Of a stretch of DNA of 64,000 nucleotides, positions 17,680 through 25,916 are shown in pieces; within the stretch, counting starts at the first letter, position 1; each line of letters opens with the position of its first letter. The DNA comes from Arthrobacter sp. ISL-28. GTDB lineage: Bacteria > Actinomycetota > Actinomycetes > Actinomycetales > Micrococcaceae. The notes beneath the pieces were generated by a model. It saw only the letters and a list, made by a program, of their open reading frames with translations, was not told the origin of the DNA and did no database searches. The position numbers and the translations under genes were made by a program. The stretch lies in NCBI RefSeq assembly GCF_018613875.1, contig NZ_JAGGPJ010000001.1:47134-111133 (forward strand). The letters run 5' to 3'.

Positions 17680-18372
17680 TTAGCTCGCGGGGAGTATTCC
17701 GGCGAGGCCCTGCAGGGAGGGTTCACGCCCCAGCTCGACGTGGGCATAGGCCAGCGCCCCCGCCAGGTCCGGCTTGCCATCGTAGATCGCCTTGCACAGG
17801 CCCAGGTGTTCTTCACACTGCCCCTGCGGGTCCCTCTCACCGGTCAGGGTGAACAGCCATTGCATTCGGCCGAGCAGCGGTTTCATCGACGATTCCAGCA
17901 GGGAGTTCCCGCCCATTGCCACGATTTCTGTATGCAGGGCTGTGTTGCTGAGGGGGATCTGCTCGTGGTCGTGGCGCGCGGTGGCTTCCGCTGCCTCGTC
18001 CATGAGCTGCTGCAGCCGGCCTGTGGCGCGGCCGCCCGCCGCTACCTGCGCGGCAAGACGGGCCGCCAGGACCTCCAGGCTTAGCCGAAGATCGAAGAGC
18101 TCGTTCACGTCCTTGAGCGTGATCTGCTTGACCGTGGCGCCGCGCCTCGGCGAGGTGACAACGAACCCTTCCGCCTCCAACTGCTGCAGCGCCTCCCGCA
18201 CCGGGACACGTGACACGTTCAGGGCTTCCGAAAGCTCCCGTTCCCGCAAGCGGACACCGGGGGCGTATTCCCCTGCGATAATCAGCTGCCGCAGACGGGA
18301 CTTCGCACTGTCAGCGCTGGATGAGAGCCCATTATCAGCTGCATTCGGGGCCCAGGTTTCGTCGGCAATCAT
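17680..18372 (-). CDS. GntR family regulator, FCD subfamily
   Basis: About 230 residues. A GntR winged helix (ELSEALNVSRVPVREALQQL) is followed by an FCD domain containing the LFDLRLSLEVLAARLA helix and conserved His positions. The start at 18372 is preferred over 18384 because GGAGA lies 5 nt upstream. It is inside the same operon as the cyclodeaminase-like gene (30-bp gap). The likely targets are the TTTGGTATAC palindromes between the second amidohydrolase and the DUF3100 gene. Confidence 0.87.
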   Translation of the reverse strand: MIADETWAPNAADNGLSSSADSAKSRLRQLIIAGEYAPGVRLRERELSEALNVSRVPVREALQQLEAEGFVVTSPRRGATVKQITLKDVNELFDLRLSLEVLAARLAAQVAAGGRATGRLQQLMDEAAEATARHDHEQIPLSNTALHTEIVAMGGNSLLESSMKPLLGRMQWLFTLTGERDPQGQCEEHLGLCKAIYDGKPDLAGALAYAHVELGREPSLQGLAGILPAS

Positions 18373-18402
18373 TCGTGTCTCCATCAGGTGAGGCGGTCCC
18401 GG

Positions 18403-19389
18403 TCAGCCGGCCATCTCCACGCGGGTCCCCAGCCCTTGGCTGAGCGCCGCGTCGTAGAGGATCCGTCCGATGGCCAGGTCCTGCAGGCCGATACCAACCG
18501 AGTTGAACAAGGTTACGTCCTCGTCGCTGGTGCGCCCACGTTTGCTGCCCGCCGCAACATCGCCGATCTCCGCTTCAACGTCGTCAAAGGTCATCACGCC
18601 TTCGCCCACGGGAATGATGAGTCCGCCGGATTTGGCTTTCGCTGTGGGCAGGCTGTCCACAAACACCTTTGCCCTGGCCATTCCCTCTGAATCGATCTCC
18701 CGGTGGTCCGCGCGGGGACGTGAACCGACGGCATTCACATGCAGGCCCGGCCTGAACCATTTTCCCTTCACCAGCGGTTCGACTGCCGGCGTCAGGGTGC
18801 ACAGCACGTCTGCCTCCTCCACGACTTCCTGAACGCTAACAGCGCGTCCGACCGCGAGGCCATGATGGGCGATCTCGCGGCAGAATGCCTCCACCGTTTC
18901 AGGCGACCGTGACCAGACCACGACCTTCTCTATCGGCCTGACAGCGATCATCGCTTCGACGTGTGCCACCGCGAGGGCTCCCGCACCGACCAGCCCGAGC
19001 GTCGTGCTGCCGGACCTCGCAAGCAGCTTCGTTGCCACGGCGCTCGCAGCTGCGGTCCGCACCCTGGTGGGGACTTTTCCGTCAAGGATGGCAAGGGTCT
19101 CACCAGTCAGCCGGGAGACGAGCATGATGGTGGACCGCTGAGTTGGCAGGCTCACGGCCCTGTTCCCCGGGATGTCCGCCAGCATTTTCACGGCGGCCAG
19201 CTCGTCGATGTCGGACAGCGCCGCCATGGGCAGGAACCGTGCATCGGAGGACGGCAGGATCAGTGAATCCGGAGCAGGCTGGACCGCAGCGCCCCTGCTC
19301 AGCTCCACAAAGGCGCGTTCCACGGCGGCGATGGTCCCTGGCATGTCGGCCAACGCCTCGAGCTCCGAGGCCTTCAGCATGAGTGTCAT
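18403..19389 (-). CDS. Ornithine cyclodeaminase / mu-crystallin family protein
   Basis: The 328-residue protein has the family fold. The N-terminal half contains VKMLADIPGNR and VRTAAASAVATKLLAR, and a Rossmann NAD(P) site sits at GLVGAGALAVAHVEAM (about 130). It ends with the conserved DVTLFNSVGIGLQDLAIG stretch. Members include ornithine cyclodeaminases, ketimine reductases and amino-acid dehydrogenases. Its ATG overlaps the stop of the second amidohydrolase by 4 nt (19386-19389), showing tight coupling. It probably acts on the amino or imino product released by that amidohydrolase. Confidence 0.88.
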   Translation of the reverse strand: MTLMLKASELEALADMPGTIAAVERAFVELSRGAAVQPAPDSLILPSSDARFLPMAALSDIDELAAVKMLADIPGNRAVSLPTQRSTIMLVSRLTGETLAILDGKVPTRVRTAAASAVATKLLARSGSTTLGLVGAGALAVAHVEAMIAVRPIEKVVVWSRSPETVEAFCREIAHHGLAVGRAVSVQEVVEEADVLCTLTPAVEPLVKGKWFRPGLHVNAVGSRPRADHREIDSEGMARAKVFVDSLPTAKAKSGGLIIPVGEGVMTFDDVEAEIGDVAAGSKRGRTSDEDVTLFNSVGIGLQDLAIGRILYDAALSQGLGTRVEMAG

Positions 19390-20882
19390 GAGCTGACCTC
19401 CTGAAGACGAGCGCGCAGGGCGCCCGCGTAGGGGAACGTAGGAGGGAAGAGATCATCCGCTTGACGCCGTTGGATGTCACGGTCCGCATAAGCGTCGCGC
19501 ATCTTGTCGAAGAGACGTTGCGCCTCGGTTTTCAGGCCCTGGATATCAACGCCCGGAATCACGCCGTCGCGCATGACAACACGTCCGGCGACTACAGAAT
19601 GCGTGGCCTGCCGCGCCGTCCCGTTGAGCAGGAGGGTGCGGACGGGATCGTCCAGGACCCCGTCCCGGATGTCATCGAGGGCGAAAGCCACCAGATCGGC
19701 CTGGGCGCCTGCTTCCAGCTTTCCAAGATCGGGCCGTCCCAGGGCGCGGGCACCCCCGGTTGTTGCCGCCTCGAAATAGTGCTCGGCCGGAGCGGCGTCC
19801 GGGCGGCGGCTGATCAGCTTGCCCAGATGCACGCCCGTGTCCATGCCGCGGATGAGGTCCGGTGGGAACGAGTCCGTTCCGAGGCATATGTTGATGCCTG
19901 CTTCACGGAAAGCGGCAAACGAGTCCAATGCCATGCCGTACCTGAAGGAAGTGAGCGGGCAGTGGATGATGGAGACGTTCGCCGCCGCCAGGGTCTGGAG
20001 GTCTCCCCGGTCTACACCGTCCACGAGGGCGTTGCGGTCCACGAAGATTCCGTGCGGGATGAGCAGTTGCTCGCGGAGCAGCCCGGTCTTTTCGAGCAAC
20101 TGGAGGGGAGTCAGGCCATACCAGCGCTGCAGCAGTTCCCGCTCCAGGGCACCCTGCAGGCAGTGCAGCCGGACCATTGCTTGGCGGTCATGAGCGGCAA
20201 GGGCCGTGGCGCGAAGGAGTTCTTCGCTGACTGTCTCGATCCGGCACGGCAGCAGCACACCGGTGACCAGGGGGTCGGCGAGCTGCTCCGCATAGTCGAG
20301 GAACCGGAGGGCGTCGGCGAGCCCCGCGCGTCCGCGTTCCTGGTCGAAGGCCACGTCCCGCTGCCCGTCCTGCCGGGTGATGTTGACGCCGGACCGGTAA
20401 GCGGGTCCCAGGTAAGCACGGAGGCCGATCTCGCGGGACGTCTCGCTCATCCCCACGAGTTCGTCGAAGGTCTCTGCCCAGGCGGAATGAGTCTCCGCGG
20501 CTATCGGCATGTACGTCGTGATGCCGTGAAGGGCCAGCTGCACTAGCGCATATTTCCGCACGGTTTGGCGCTCCTGGGCGGTGAAGACGTCCCGACGCCG
20601 CTGGTGGAAGTAATCTTCCGACCATTGAAGGCCCCCGGCGCGGTCGGGCGATGCCCAGGAGTCGATCAGTAGATGGTCAATGTCGGTCAGGGCATCGAGG
20701 TCGATCAATCCCGGGGTGATGAGCGAGCGGCCCAAGTCGAACGCTTCATCTGCGGTTCCGTCGTAGCCTTGGCCGACGTAGATAATGCGGCCGTCCTCGT
20801 AGACAACGTCGCCGTTGCGGATCAGGACGTGATGACCGGCCTCATGCCCGAGCACAAATTCCGCGCTGAATCTGGTGCGCAA
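19386..20882 (-). CDS. Amidohydrolase family protein with altered first metal motif
   Basis: About 498 residues, resembling the TRZ/ATZ chlorohydrolase-guanine deaminase group. It has IPHGIFVD, IHCPLTSFRYG and GTDSFPPDLIRGMDTGVH in order, and the C-terminal beta-sandwich (VVAGRVVMRDG). The usual HxH after the PGLID strand is missing: the sequence reads PGLIDLDALTDIDH. The HxE position is RLHCLQG. The start is probably TTG at 20882, since GGAGG lies 5 nt upstream. It is first in the minus-strand operon. Confidence 0.83.
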   Translation of the reverse strand: MRTRFSAEFVLGHEAGHHVLIRNGDVVYEDGRIIYVGQGYDGTADEAFDLGRSLITPGLIDLDALTDIDHLLIDSWASPDRAGGLQWSEDYFHQRRRDVFTAQERQTVRKYALVQLALHGITTYMPIAAETHSAWAETFDELVGMSETSREIGLRAYLGPAYRSGVNITRQDGQRDVAFDQERGRAGLADALRFLDYAEQLADPLVTGVLLPCRIETVSEELLRATALAAHDRQAMVRLHCLQGALERELLQRWYGLTPLQLLEKTGLLREQLLIPHGIFVDRNALVDGVDRGDLQTLAAANVSIIHCPLTSFRYGMALDSFAAFREAGINICLGTDSFPPDLIRGMDTGVHLGKLISRRPDAAPAEHYFEAATTGGARALGRPDLGKLEAGAQADLVAFALDDIRDGVLDDPVRTLLLNGTARQATHSVVAGRVVMRDGVIPGVDIQGLKTEAQRLFDKMRDAYADRDIQRRQADDLFPPTFPYAGALRARLQEVSS

Positions 20883-20949
20883 ACCAACCTCCAATTCGAC
20901 GATGGGATGCAGGGTCCTGAAGATGATCCCGCAGTGCCATCCTAGCGAC

Positions 20950-20963
20950 TTTGGTATACCAAA
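20950..20963. promoter_or_regulatory. Palindromic operator TTTGGTATACCAAA
   Basis: Perfect 14-bp palindrome 67 bp upstream of the amidohydrolase start. A near copy lies at 21056-21069. A GntR/FCD gene in the same operon is the obvious ligand-responsive partner. Confidence 0.7.
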
Positions 20964-21055
20964 ACTAGACCCTTCACCGACCAGCTGGTATCAGGACCGG
21001 TAAAGACAGCGGAAATAAAAGTGATTTACATCGCACAAAGATTCACGTAGCTTCG

Positions 21056-21069
21056 TTTGGTATACAACA
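21056..21069. promoter_or_regulatory. Second copy of the TTTGGTATAC operator
   Basis: TTTGGTATACAACA matches the first ten bases of the perfect palindrome at 20950. It lies about 90 bp before the DUF3100 start, so both divergent operons carry one site and are probably co-regulated. Confidence 0.6.
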
Positions 21070-21083
21070 AAGGTGCCTCAGTC

Positions 21084-21155
21084 TTGGAACGCACCTACAC
21101 CCCGACCATCCAGCAGTCTGCAGGCTGGGAGGTCTCCTCGTTCGAAGGACAGTGA
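21084..21155 (+). CDS. Possible 23-residue leader peptide before DUF3100
   Basis: A TTG at 21084 preceded by AAAGG opens a 23-codon frame (starting ERTYTPTIQQSAGWEV). Its TGA at 21153-21155 overlaps a GTG at 21152 that is in frame with DUF3100. The overlap suggests translational coupling. It is too short to call with confidence and may be chance. Confidence 0.25.
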   Translation: MERTYTPTIQQSAGWEVSSFEGQ

Positions 21156-21160
21156 CTCAT

Positions 21161-22534
21161 ATGGCTTCAGATGCCCGGCTCATCGCTCAAACCGATGCCC
21201 CTGGCCAGGACCAAAAGATAACCCGCGGTCACTGGCTGACCGTCGTCGTGGTCTCCTTGGTTGTGTCTGTAGCGGCCGTCTTGATCGGCACGCACAAGTT
21301 CCAGATGGGACCGGCAGCCGTCGTTCTCTTTCCCATCATCTGGGCCGTCGTCATTGGCGGAATCATCGGAACCCAGCGCGTCCGCCGCCTCTCAGGATCA
21401 AGCCGTGCCGTGGCCACACTCCTCCTGGAGATCGGCATCATCGTGTTCCTGGCAAGGCTCGGGACCCAGATCGGGCCTTCCTTGGTGAAATTCACTGAGC
21501 TGGGTCCGGCCATCCTGCTCCAAGAGGCGGGGCATATTTTCGGGACCGTGATCCTCGCCCTGCCGGTGGCTGTGGCACTGGGACTGGGCCGGGTGGCCGT
21601 GGGGGCCACCTGGTCGATCGACCGGGAGTCCTACCTTGCTTTCGCCATCCAGCGTTTCGGTGTCCAGTCCGGCGAGTACCGGGGCGTCTTCTCCGTCTGG
21701 CTGCTCGGAAGCCTGTTCGGTGCGGTGTTCATCTCCCTGCTCGCGGGATTCCTGGGCGGGCTGGAGATCTTCGATCCGCGTGCACTCGCCCTCGGACTGG
21801 GGCTCGGCTCTGCATCCATGATGCTCGGGGGCGTTGGCGCACTGTCCCTGCTGTACCCGGAACAGGCCGGCGAAATCATGGCGCTGGCAGCACTGTCCAA
21901 CCTCGTCACGAACATTGTCGGGTTTTACGCCGGTGTCTTCCTTTCCCTGCCGCTGTGCCGGAGCCTCTACAGGTTCTGGAGCCGCCTCTTCGGAAGGGAC
22001 GACGAAGGCAAATCGACCAGCCAGCAGCGCAGGAAGGCGGCCGAAACTTCCACCTCGCAGGAGGCTCTTCCTGTGGCGGTGGACGTGGATCCGACCCTGA
22101 AAGTGACCCCCTGGATCGCCATTCTGGCCTACGCGATTGTGGGGGTTTCCGCCCTCGTGATGAACGTGGTCGGAACGAAGAGCTTGACCGGGACGGATGC
22201 GCTGGGCCTGCTCGTGCTGCTGTTGCTGACCGGACTGTCGTTCCGGCTGGCGAAGATCCTGCCCTCAGTGCCCTCGAGCGTGTGGGTCCTCGCGATCACC
22301 ACCATCCTGACTGCTCCCTTCGTGCCCACGGCGGCCCTGCTCACCGGGATCACCGAACACCTCGACGTCATCCTTATCGGCCTGCCGGCGCTTACGTTGA
22401 TCGGGCTGACAGTCGGCCGGGACGTCAAGGCTCTGAAGTCCCTGAGCTGGAAGATCGTGCTCGTGGCACTTCTGACCTACAGTGCCTCATTCATTGCGGC
22501 GGCCGCCCTGGGCCAGGTTGCCCTCGACTGGTAA
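21161..22534 (+). CDS. DUF3100 family membrane protein
   Basis: From the ATG at 21161 (AAGGA 11 nt upstream) the protein has 457 residues and about 11-12 hydrophobic segments. They fall in two halves separated by a cytoplasmic loop rich in Lys, Ser, Thr and Gln (GKSTSQQRRKAAETSTSQEA). It matches the DUF3100 family, presumed transporters often found beside amidohydrolases. It is divergent from the amidohydrolase/cyclodeaminase operon and shares its TTTGGTATAC operator, so it probably imports that pathway's substrate. Direction and substrate are inference. Confidence 0.82.
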   Translation: MASDARLIAQTDAPGQDQKITRGHWLTVVVVSLVVSVAAVLIGTHKFQMGPAAVVLFPIIWAVVIGGIIGTQRVRRLSGSSRAVATLLLEIGIIVFLARLGTQIGPSLVKFTELGPAILLQEAGHIFGTVILALPVAVALGLGRVAVGATWSIDRESYLAFAIQRFGVQSGEYRGVFSVWLLGSLFGAVFISLLAGFLGGLEIFDPRALALGLGLGSASMMLGGVGALSLLYPEQAGEIMALAALSNLVTNIVGFYAGVFLSLPLCRSLYRFWSRLFGRDDEGKSTSQQRRKAAETSTSQEALPVAVDVDPTLKVTPWIAILAYAIVGVSALVMNVVGTKSLTGTDALGLLVLLLLTGLSFRLAKILPSVPSSVWVLAITTILTAPFVPTAALLTGITEHLDVILIGLPALTLIGLTVGRDVKALKSLSWKIVLVALLTYSASFIAAAALGQVALDW

Positions 22535-22610
22535 AGGCAGCCATGGCGCCAAGCATCCAAAGGCGGACACTGCTCTAATGCAGCCACGGCGTGCAAAGCG
22601 TAGAAGCGCC

Positions 22611-22640
22611 GGACGACGGCGGGACCTCCCGCCGTCGTCC
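22611..22640 (+). terminator. GGACGACGG hairpin, copy 3
   Basis: Perfect 14-bp stem (22611-22624 with 22627-22640) around CC, 77 bp past the DUF3100 stop. Flanking GCAAAGC and GCTTTGC can extend the pairing after a bulge. There is only a short T-run (CTTTG). Confidence 0.8.
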
Positions 22641-22754
22641 GCTTTGCTTCAGGGATCAGATTGTGGCGCCGTTCCTGCCGTGGCTTGCCGTCTATTCCCT
22701 GCGTGCGGAACGGGCGTACGATGACGCCACCATTGCCTCTTAGGAGGAGTATCC

Positions 22755-25700
22755 ATGAGATGGGTAAACGCCACCGATGGCCGCCGGAATCAGGACAGGG
22801 AAGTCCAGCCGCATATTTTGGAGCTGCGCATCCACGGGATCAGGAACACACCGCCTGCTGAAATGCTCTGCACCTCGCCGGAATCCATCAAACCCGTGCG
22901 TGGCGATGTCTACGGCAACTTTTGGATCCTGAAGGAGCCCACAGTCAGCAGGACAGCGCAGGATGCGCTACCGGAGAGTGTTCCTCCCGGCGTGCGCAGG
23001 GAGGCCTATTCCTGGGGCACGCTAAACCGCAAGGACGCAACGGGCACATGGATTTTCGGACGGCTGGGGCAGGTGCTCACCCAAATCGCCTGGACCCTGC
23101 TGCTGCCGTTCGGGTTCTGCAATGTCGCCTACTGGGCCAGGAAACTTCCCGTTCCGGAGGGCAGTCTGGATCCAGCGGCCAAGGCCAGGAAAGGCGGCTG
23201 GATGCATGGGGAGGGCGCGGCATCCATTCGCGTGTTTGCTCTCGGGCTGACCCTGTTTTTCGCCATCGGGCTGGCGGCGGTCAGCCTCGATCTGGTGGGC
23301 ATCCAGTGCTTCCGCGATGCCCGCCAGGTCTGCAGCCAACTGCCGGGCTTTCTTGATCTTCTGGCGGACTGGACCAGGGGCCAGCGGTTGGCGTTCCTGT
23401 CCTTGGTCCCTTTGTCTGCGGTGTTGCTGCTCTACTTTGTATCGAGGCGGAGCCGCGTCGTGTATGAGGAGAACGTCTACGCGAAAGAGCTTAACGGGGC
23501 GGACCTGGACCCTGACGAGGGCAGCTTGGGCTCCCCGAACGCTCCAATACTTTCAACCGCCGGGTTTTGGCGGCATGCGCTGCTCTCGTCCAACACTGAG
23601 CGCTTGCATCTGGCGGCGTCCTTCAGTTTCCTGGCCGGCCTGCTGGCGTGGGACGCGCTCAATGGCGAAGTCCCGGTATGCTCCACCGCGCCCTCAGCTT
23701 CGCCGGCTTGCTTCCCGCTGTTTACCGTCTGGTTGCCGTGGGCCGGTGTTGCCATCGCCGCTGCGGCCATCCTGCTCCTGCTCGTGATCGCGGCCCAGGT
23801 GGTGATTGACAGTGAAGCCTGCCCGGATATCAGCCGGAAGCATCCGGAAAAGGAAAAGGGCAGGGACAGGCCGACGGGGACGGTAGCCGGCGTCTTGTTG
23901 GCCGGGGCGATCTTGCTCTTTGTGCTTGGCATCGTGAATTCGGCTGGGGCCTCCGGTTCTGACCCGGGACGTCCTTTCGTGGCCGGTCTCGTCACCACCG
24001 TGCTGGTGGCAGTGCTCCTGGTGTTAAGCCTCTCGGCGCTGGGATGGCGCCGCGGAGTGAGGAATGTGTACTCCCTGCCGCTTCTTGGAGTAATGGCGGC
24101 GTCCCTGCTGTTGGTCGGATGGGGTGATGTTGTCCGCCTGCCGGATGCCGTCTTGTGGACGGCCGCGGCGGTCTCGGCAGCGCTGTTCCTCGTGCTGCTC
24201 TTGAGGCGCAAAGGCGACGGCCAACGCTATGAGGGCTGGCGGGGATGCGGCCCCGGCGTCATGATGCTTTTGGCAGTGGGAACCGCCATGTTTCTCTCGA
24301 GCCTGCTCGTGGTGGGTACGGCGTCGTACCTCAATTGGCCTCTCTATGAAGGAGTCGGAAGCGGGCTGTGGCGGACGGCGGTGGACCGTGCCGCACTCGT
24401 GGGGCAGGAGATAGTTATCCCTGCACCGTACCTGGAGTTCGGAGTAATCCTCACCGCCATTGTCGGGGCTGCCTTGGCAGCGGTAGTCCTCGTCGTGGCG
24501 GGCCACCTTGTCAGGGCTCCCCAGGCACTCACGACACCGGAACCGCCACCTCCGGTCTTCAGGCCGGAGCTCGCAGACTATGGCGCCGGCAGGACCATCC
24601 GGGTACGGCGGCCGTTCAATGGGGCGCTGGAGAAATCGGTTGTTTTCCGCCGGAGGCAGGCGGCTCTGGCGCAGCGCGCTGAACCGTTCATTGCCATCCT
24701 GGCCGGACTGCTTGCCCTGGGAGTGACCGCCGCCCTGACGATCAGCACCACCGGCAGCCGTGACGGGGGATCGGGACATCTTGCTCCTTGGCTGCCGACA
24801 TTCATCGAGGACAGCGCTGAGGCCCTGGCGATCTTCATGCTGGCGAGTGTGGGAATCGCCATCCTGGGTTCGATCATTGCCGGGATCTTTGTTCCCGCCG
24901 ACCGGCCGGCGGCACTGCTGTGGGATTTGATCTGTTTCCTGCCGCGGGCAGGGCATCCGTTCGGACCGCCATGTTACGCGGACCGCGTAGTTCCCGAAAT
25001 TACTGACCGGGTCCAGGAATGGCTGTCCGGAGAAGTGCCTGAGAATGAGGCCCCGCTGGGGGAGAAGGACGTGGCAAAACGCCAGGTCGTGCTTTCTGCG
25101 CATAGCCTCGGGGCCGTGCTGGCCATCGCCGTAATCCTGAACATTGATGAGAAGTGGCGGACCTCCGCCAAGATCGGACTCCTCACCTACGGCACGCAGG
25201 TACGGCCTTACTTCGGCAGGTTTTTCCCAGAACTTCTAGGTCCCTGCGCGCTGGGAAATCGACATTGCCGGGGTCCTTCCCTGATTTCGGCCGACCCTTG
25301 GTACAAGCAGGTGAAGGACGACTTCGATGCAACAGCGAAGGATGCAACAGGGAACGATGCAACAGCGAAGGATGCAACAGCGAAGGATGCAACAGCGAAG
25401 GATGCAACAGGGAAGGATGCAACAGGGAAGGATGCAACAGGGAACGAAGCAGCACGGAAGGATGCAGCGCATAGTGCCCTCCCGCCGGCGTCCGGCGTGC
25501 TGACCCTCGCCAAGGTCCTGACGCCGGCAAGCCCTAACGGTGCCAATTTCATAATTATTGCCGGTCTTATGAGTAACGAGGTGACGACGCCGGAGCCGGC
25601 GTGGATCAATCTCTGGAGGAGGACGGACTTCCTCGGGTTTCCGGCGAATTCCTATGCGATGAACCCGGTGGACCGCGGCGCTGATGAGCTGGAACGGCAC

Positions 25701-25790
25701 ACATACATGCTGCAAGTGGCAACCCATGGCGGGTACCCGTACACGCTGGCTTACAGGAGCCGGTTCGAGGAACTGGTGCAGCGGATGTGA
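22755..25790 (+). CDS. Large polytopic membrane protein with a lipase-like serine motif
   Basis: The 1,011-residue product starts at 22755 behind AGGAGGAG. The N-terminus has LELRIHGIRNTPP, resembling an opening strand seen in large actinobacterial alpha/beta-hydrolase-like proteins. About ten hydrophobic segments are spread over residues 100-720. Near the C-terminus VVLSAHSLGAVLAIAV carries a nucleophile-elbow-like HSLG motif (Ser about 784). Residues 858-902 are a five-residue repeat (DATAK/DATGK). It may be a membrane-tethered serine hydrolase; catalytic Asp and His cannot be assigned. It is a single-gene unit. Confidence 0.75.
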   Translation: MRWVNATDGRRNQDREVQPHILELRIHGIRNTPPAEMLCTSPESIKPVRGDVYGNFWILKEPTVSRTAQDALPESVPPGVRREAYSWGTLNRKDATGTWIFGRLGQVLTQIAWTLLLPFGFCNVAYWARKLPVPEGSLDPAAKARKGGWMHGEGAASIRVFALGLTLFFAIGLAAVSLDLVGIQCFRDARQVCSQLPGFLDLLADWTRGQRLAFLSLVPLSAVLLLYFVSRRSRVVYEENVYAKELNGADLDPDEGSLGSPNAPILSTAGFWRHALLSSNTERLHLAASFSFLAGLLAWDALNGEVPVCSTAPSASPACFPLFTVWLPWAGVAIAAAAILLLLVIAAQVVIDSEACPDISRKHPEKEKGRDRPTGTVAGVLLAGAILLFVLGIVNSAGASGSDPGRPFVAGLVTTVLVAVLLVLSLSALGWRRGVRNVYSLPLLGVMAASLLLVGWGDVVRLPDAVLWTAAAVSAALFLVLLLRRKGDGQRYEGWRGCGPGVMMLLAVGTAMFLSSLLVVGTASYLNWPLYEGVGSGLWRTAVDRAALVGQEIVIPAPYLEFGVILTAIVGAALAAVVLVVAGHLVRAPQALTTPEPPPPVFRPELADYGAGRTIRVRRPFNGALEKSVVFRRRQAALAQRAEPFIAILAGLLALGVTAALTISTTGSRDGGSGHLAPWLPTFIEDSAEALAIFMLASVGIAILGSIIAGIFVPADRPAALLWDLICFLPRAGHPFGPPCYADRVVPEITDRVQEWLSGEVPENEAPLGEKDVAKRQVVLSAHSLGAVLAIAVILNIDEKWRTSAKIGLLTYGTQVRPYFGRFFPELLGPCALGNRHCRGPSLISADPWYKQVKDDFDATAKDATGNDATAKDATAKDATAKDATGKDATGKDATGNEAARKDAAHSALPPASGVLTLAKVLTPASPNGANFIIIAGLMSNEVTTPEPAWINLWRRTDFLGFPANSYAMNPVDRGADELERHTYMLQVATHGGYPYTLAYRSRFEELVQRM
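25326..25460 (+). repeat. 15-bp coding minisatellite (DATAK repeats)
   Basis: Eight consecutive units of GATGCAACAGCGAAG or close variants run from 25326 to 25445, followed by a degenerate unit to 25460. Each encodes Asp-Ala-Thr-(Ala/Gly)-(Lys/Asn), so changes in copy number keep the frame. The repeat follows the lipase-like motif and probably forms a flexible linker. Confidence 0.92.
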
Positions 25791-25807
25791 GGGGCGAGTC
25801 AAATGCA

Positions 25808-25881
25808 GCAAGAGGACGGCGGCGGGAGCTCCCACCGTCGTCCTCTTGCGCCGTCCTCTTGCGCCATCGTCTTCTAGCGCC
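25808..25881. terminator. GGACGACGG hairpin, copy 4, with duplicated right arm
   Basis: Arms 25808-25827 and 25830-25849 pair over 20 bp with two wobble positions. They carry AAGAGG/CCTCTT flanks. It lies between convergent genes, 18 bp after the 1,011-residue gene. The right-arm end GTCCTCTTGCGCC is tandemly duplicated (25840-25852, 25853-25865), with a degenerate third copy to 25881. Confidence 0.8.
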
Positions 25882-25916
25882 TAGTCGTCCCCGGGCGCTG
25901 AGCCGTCCCCTTGGGC

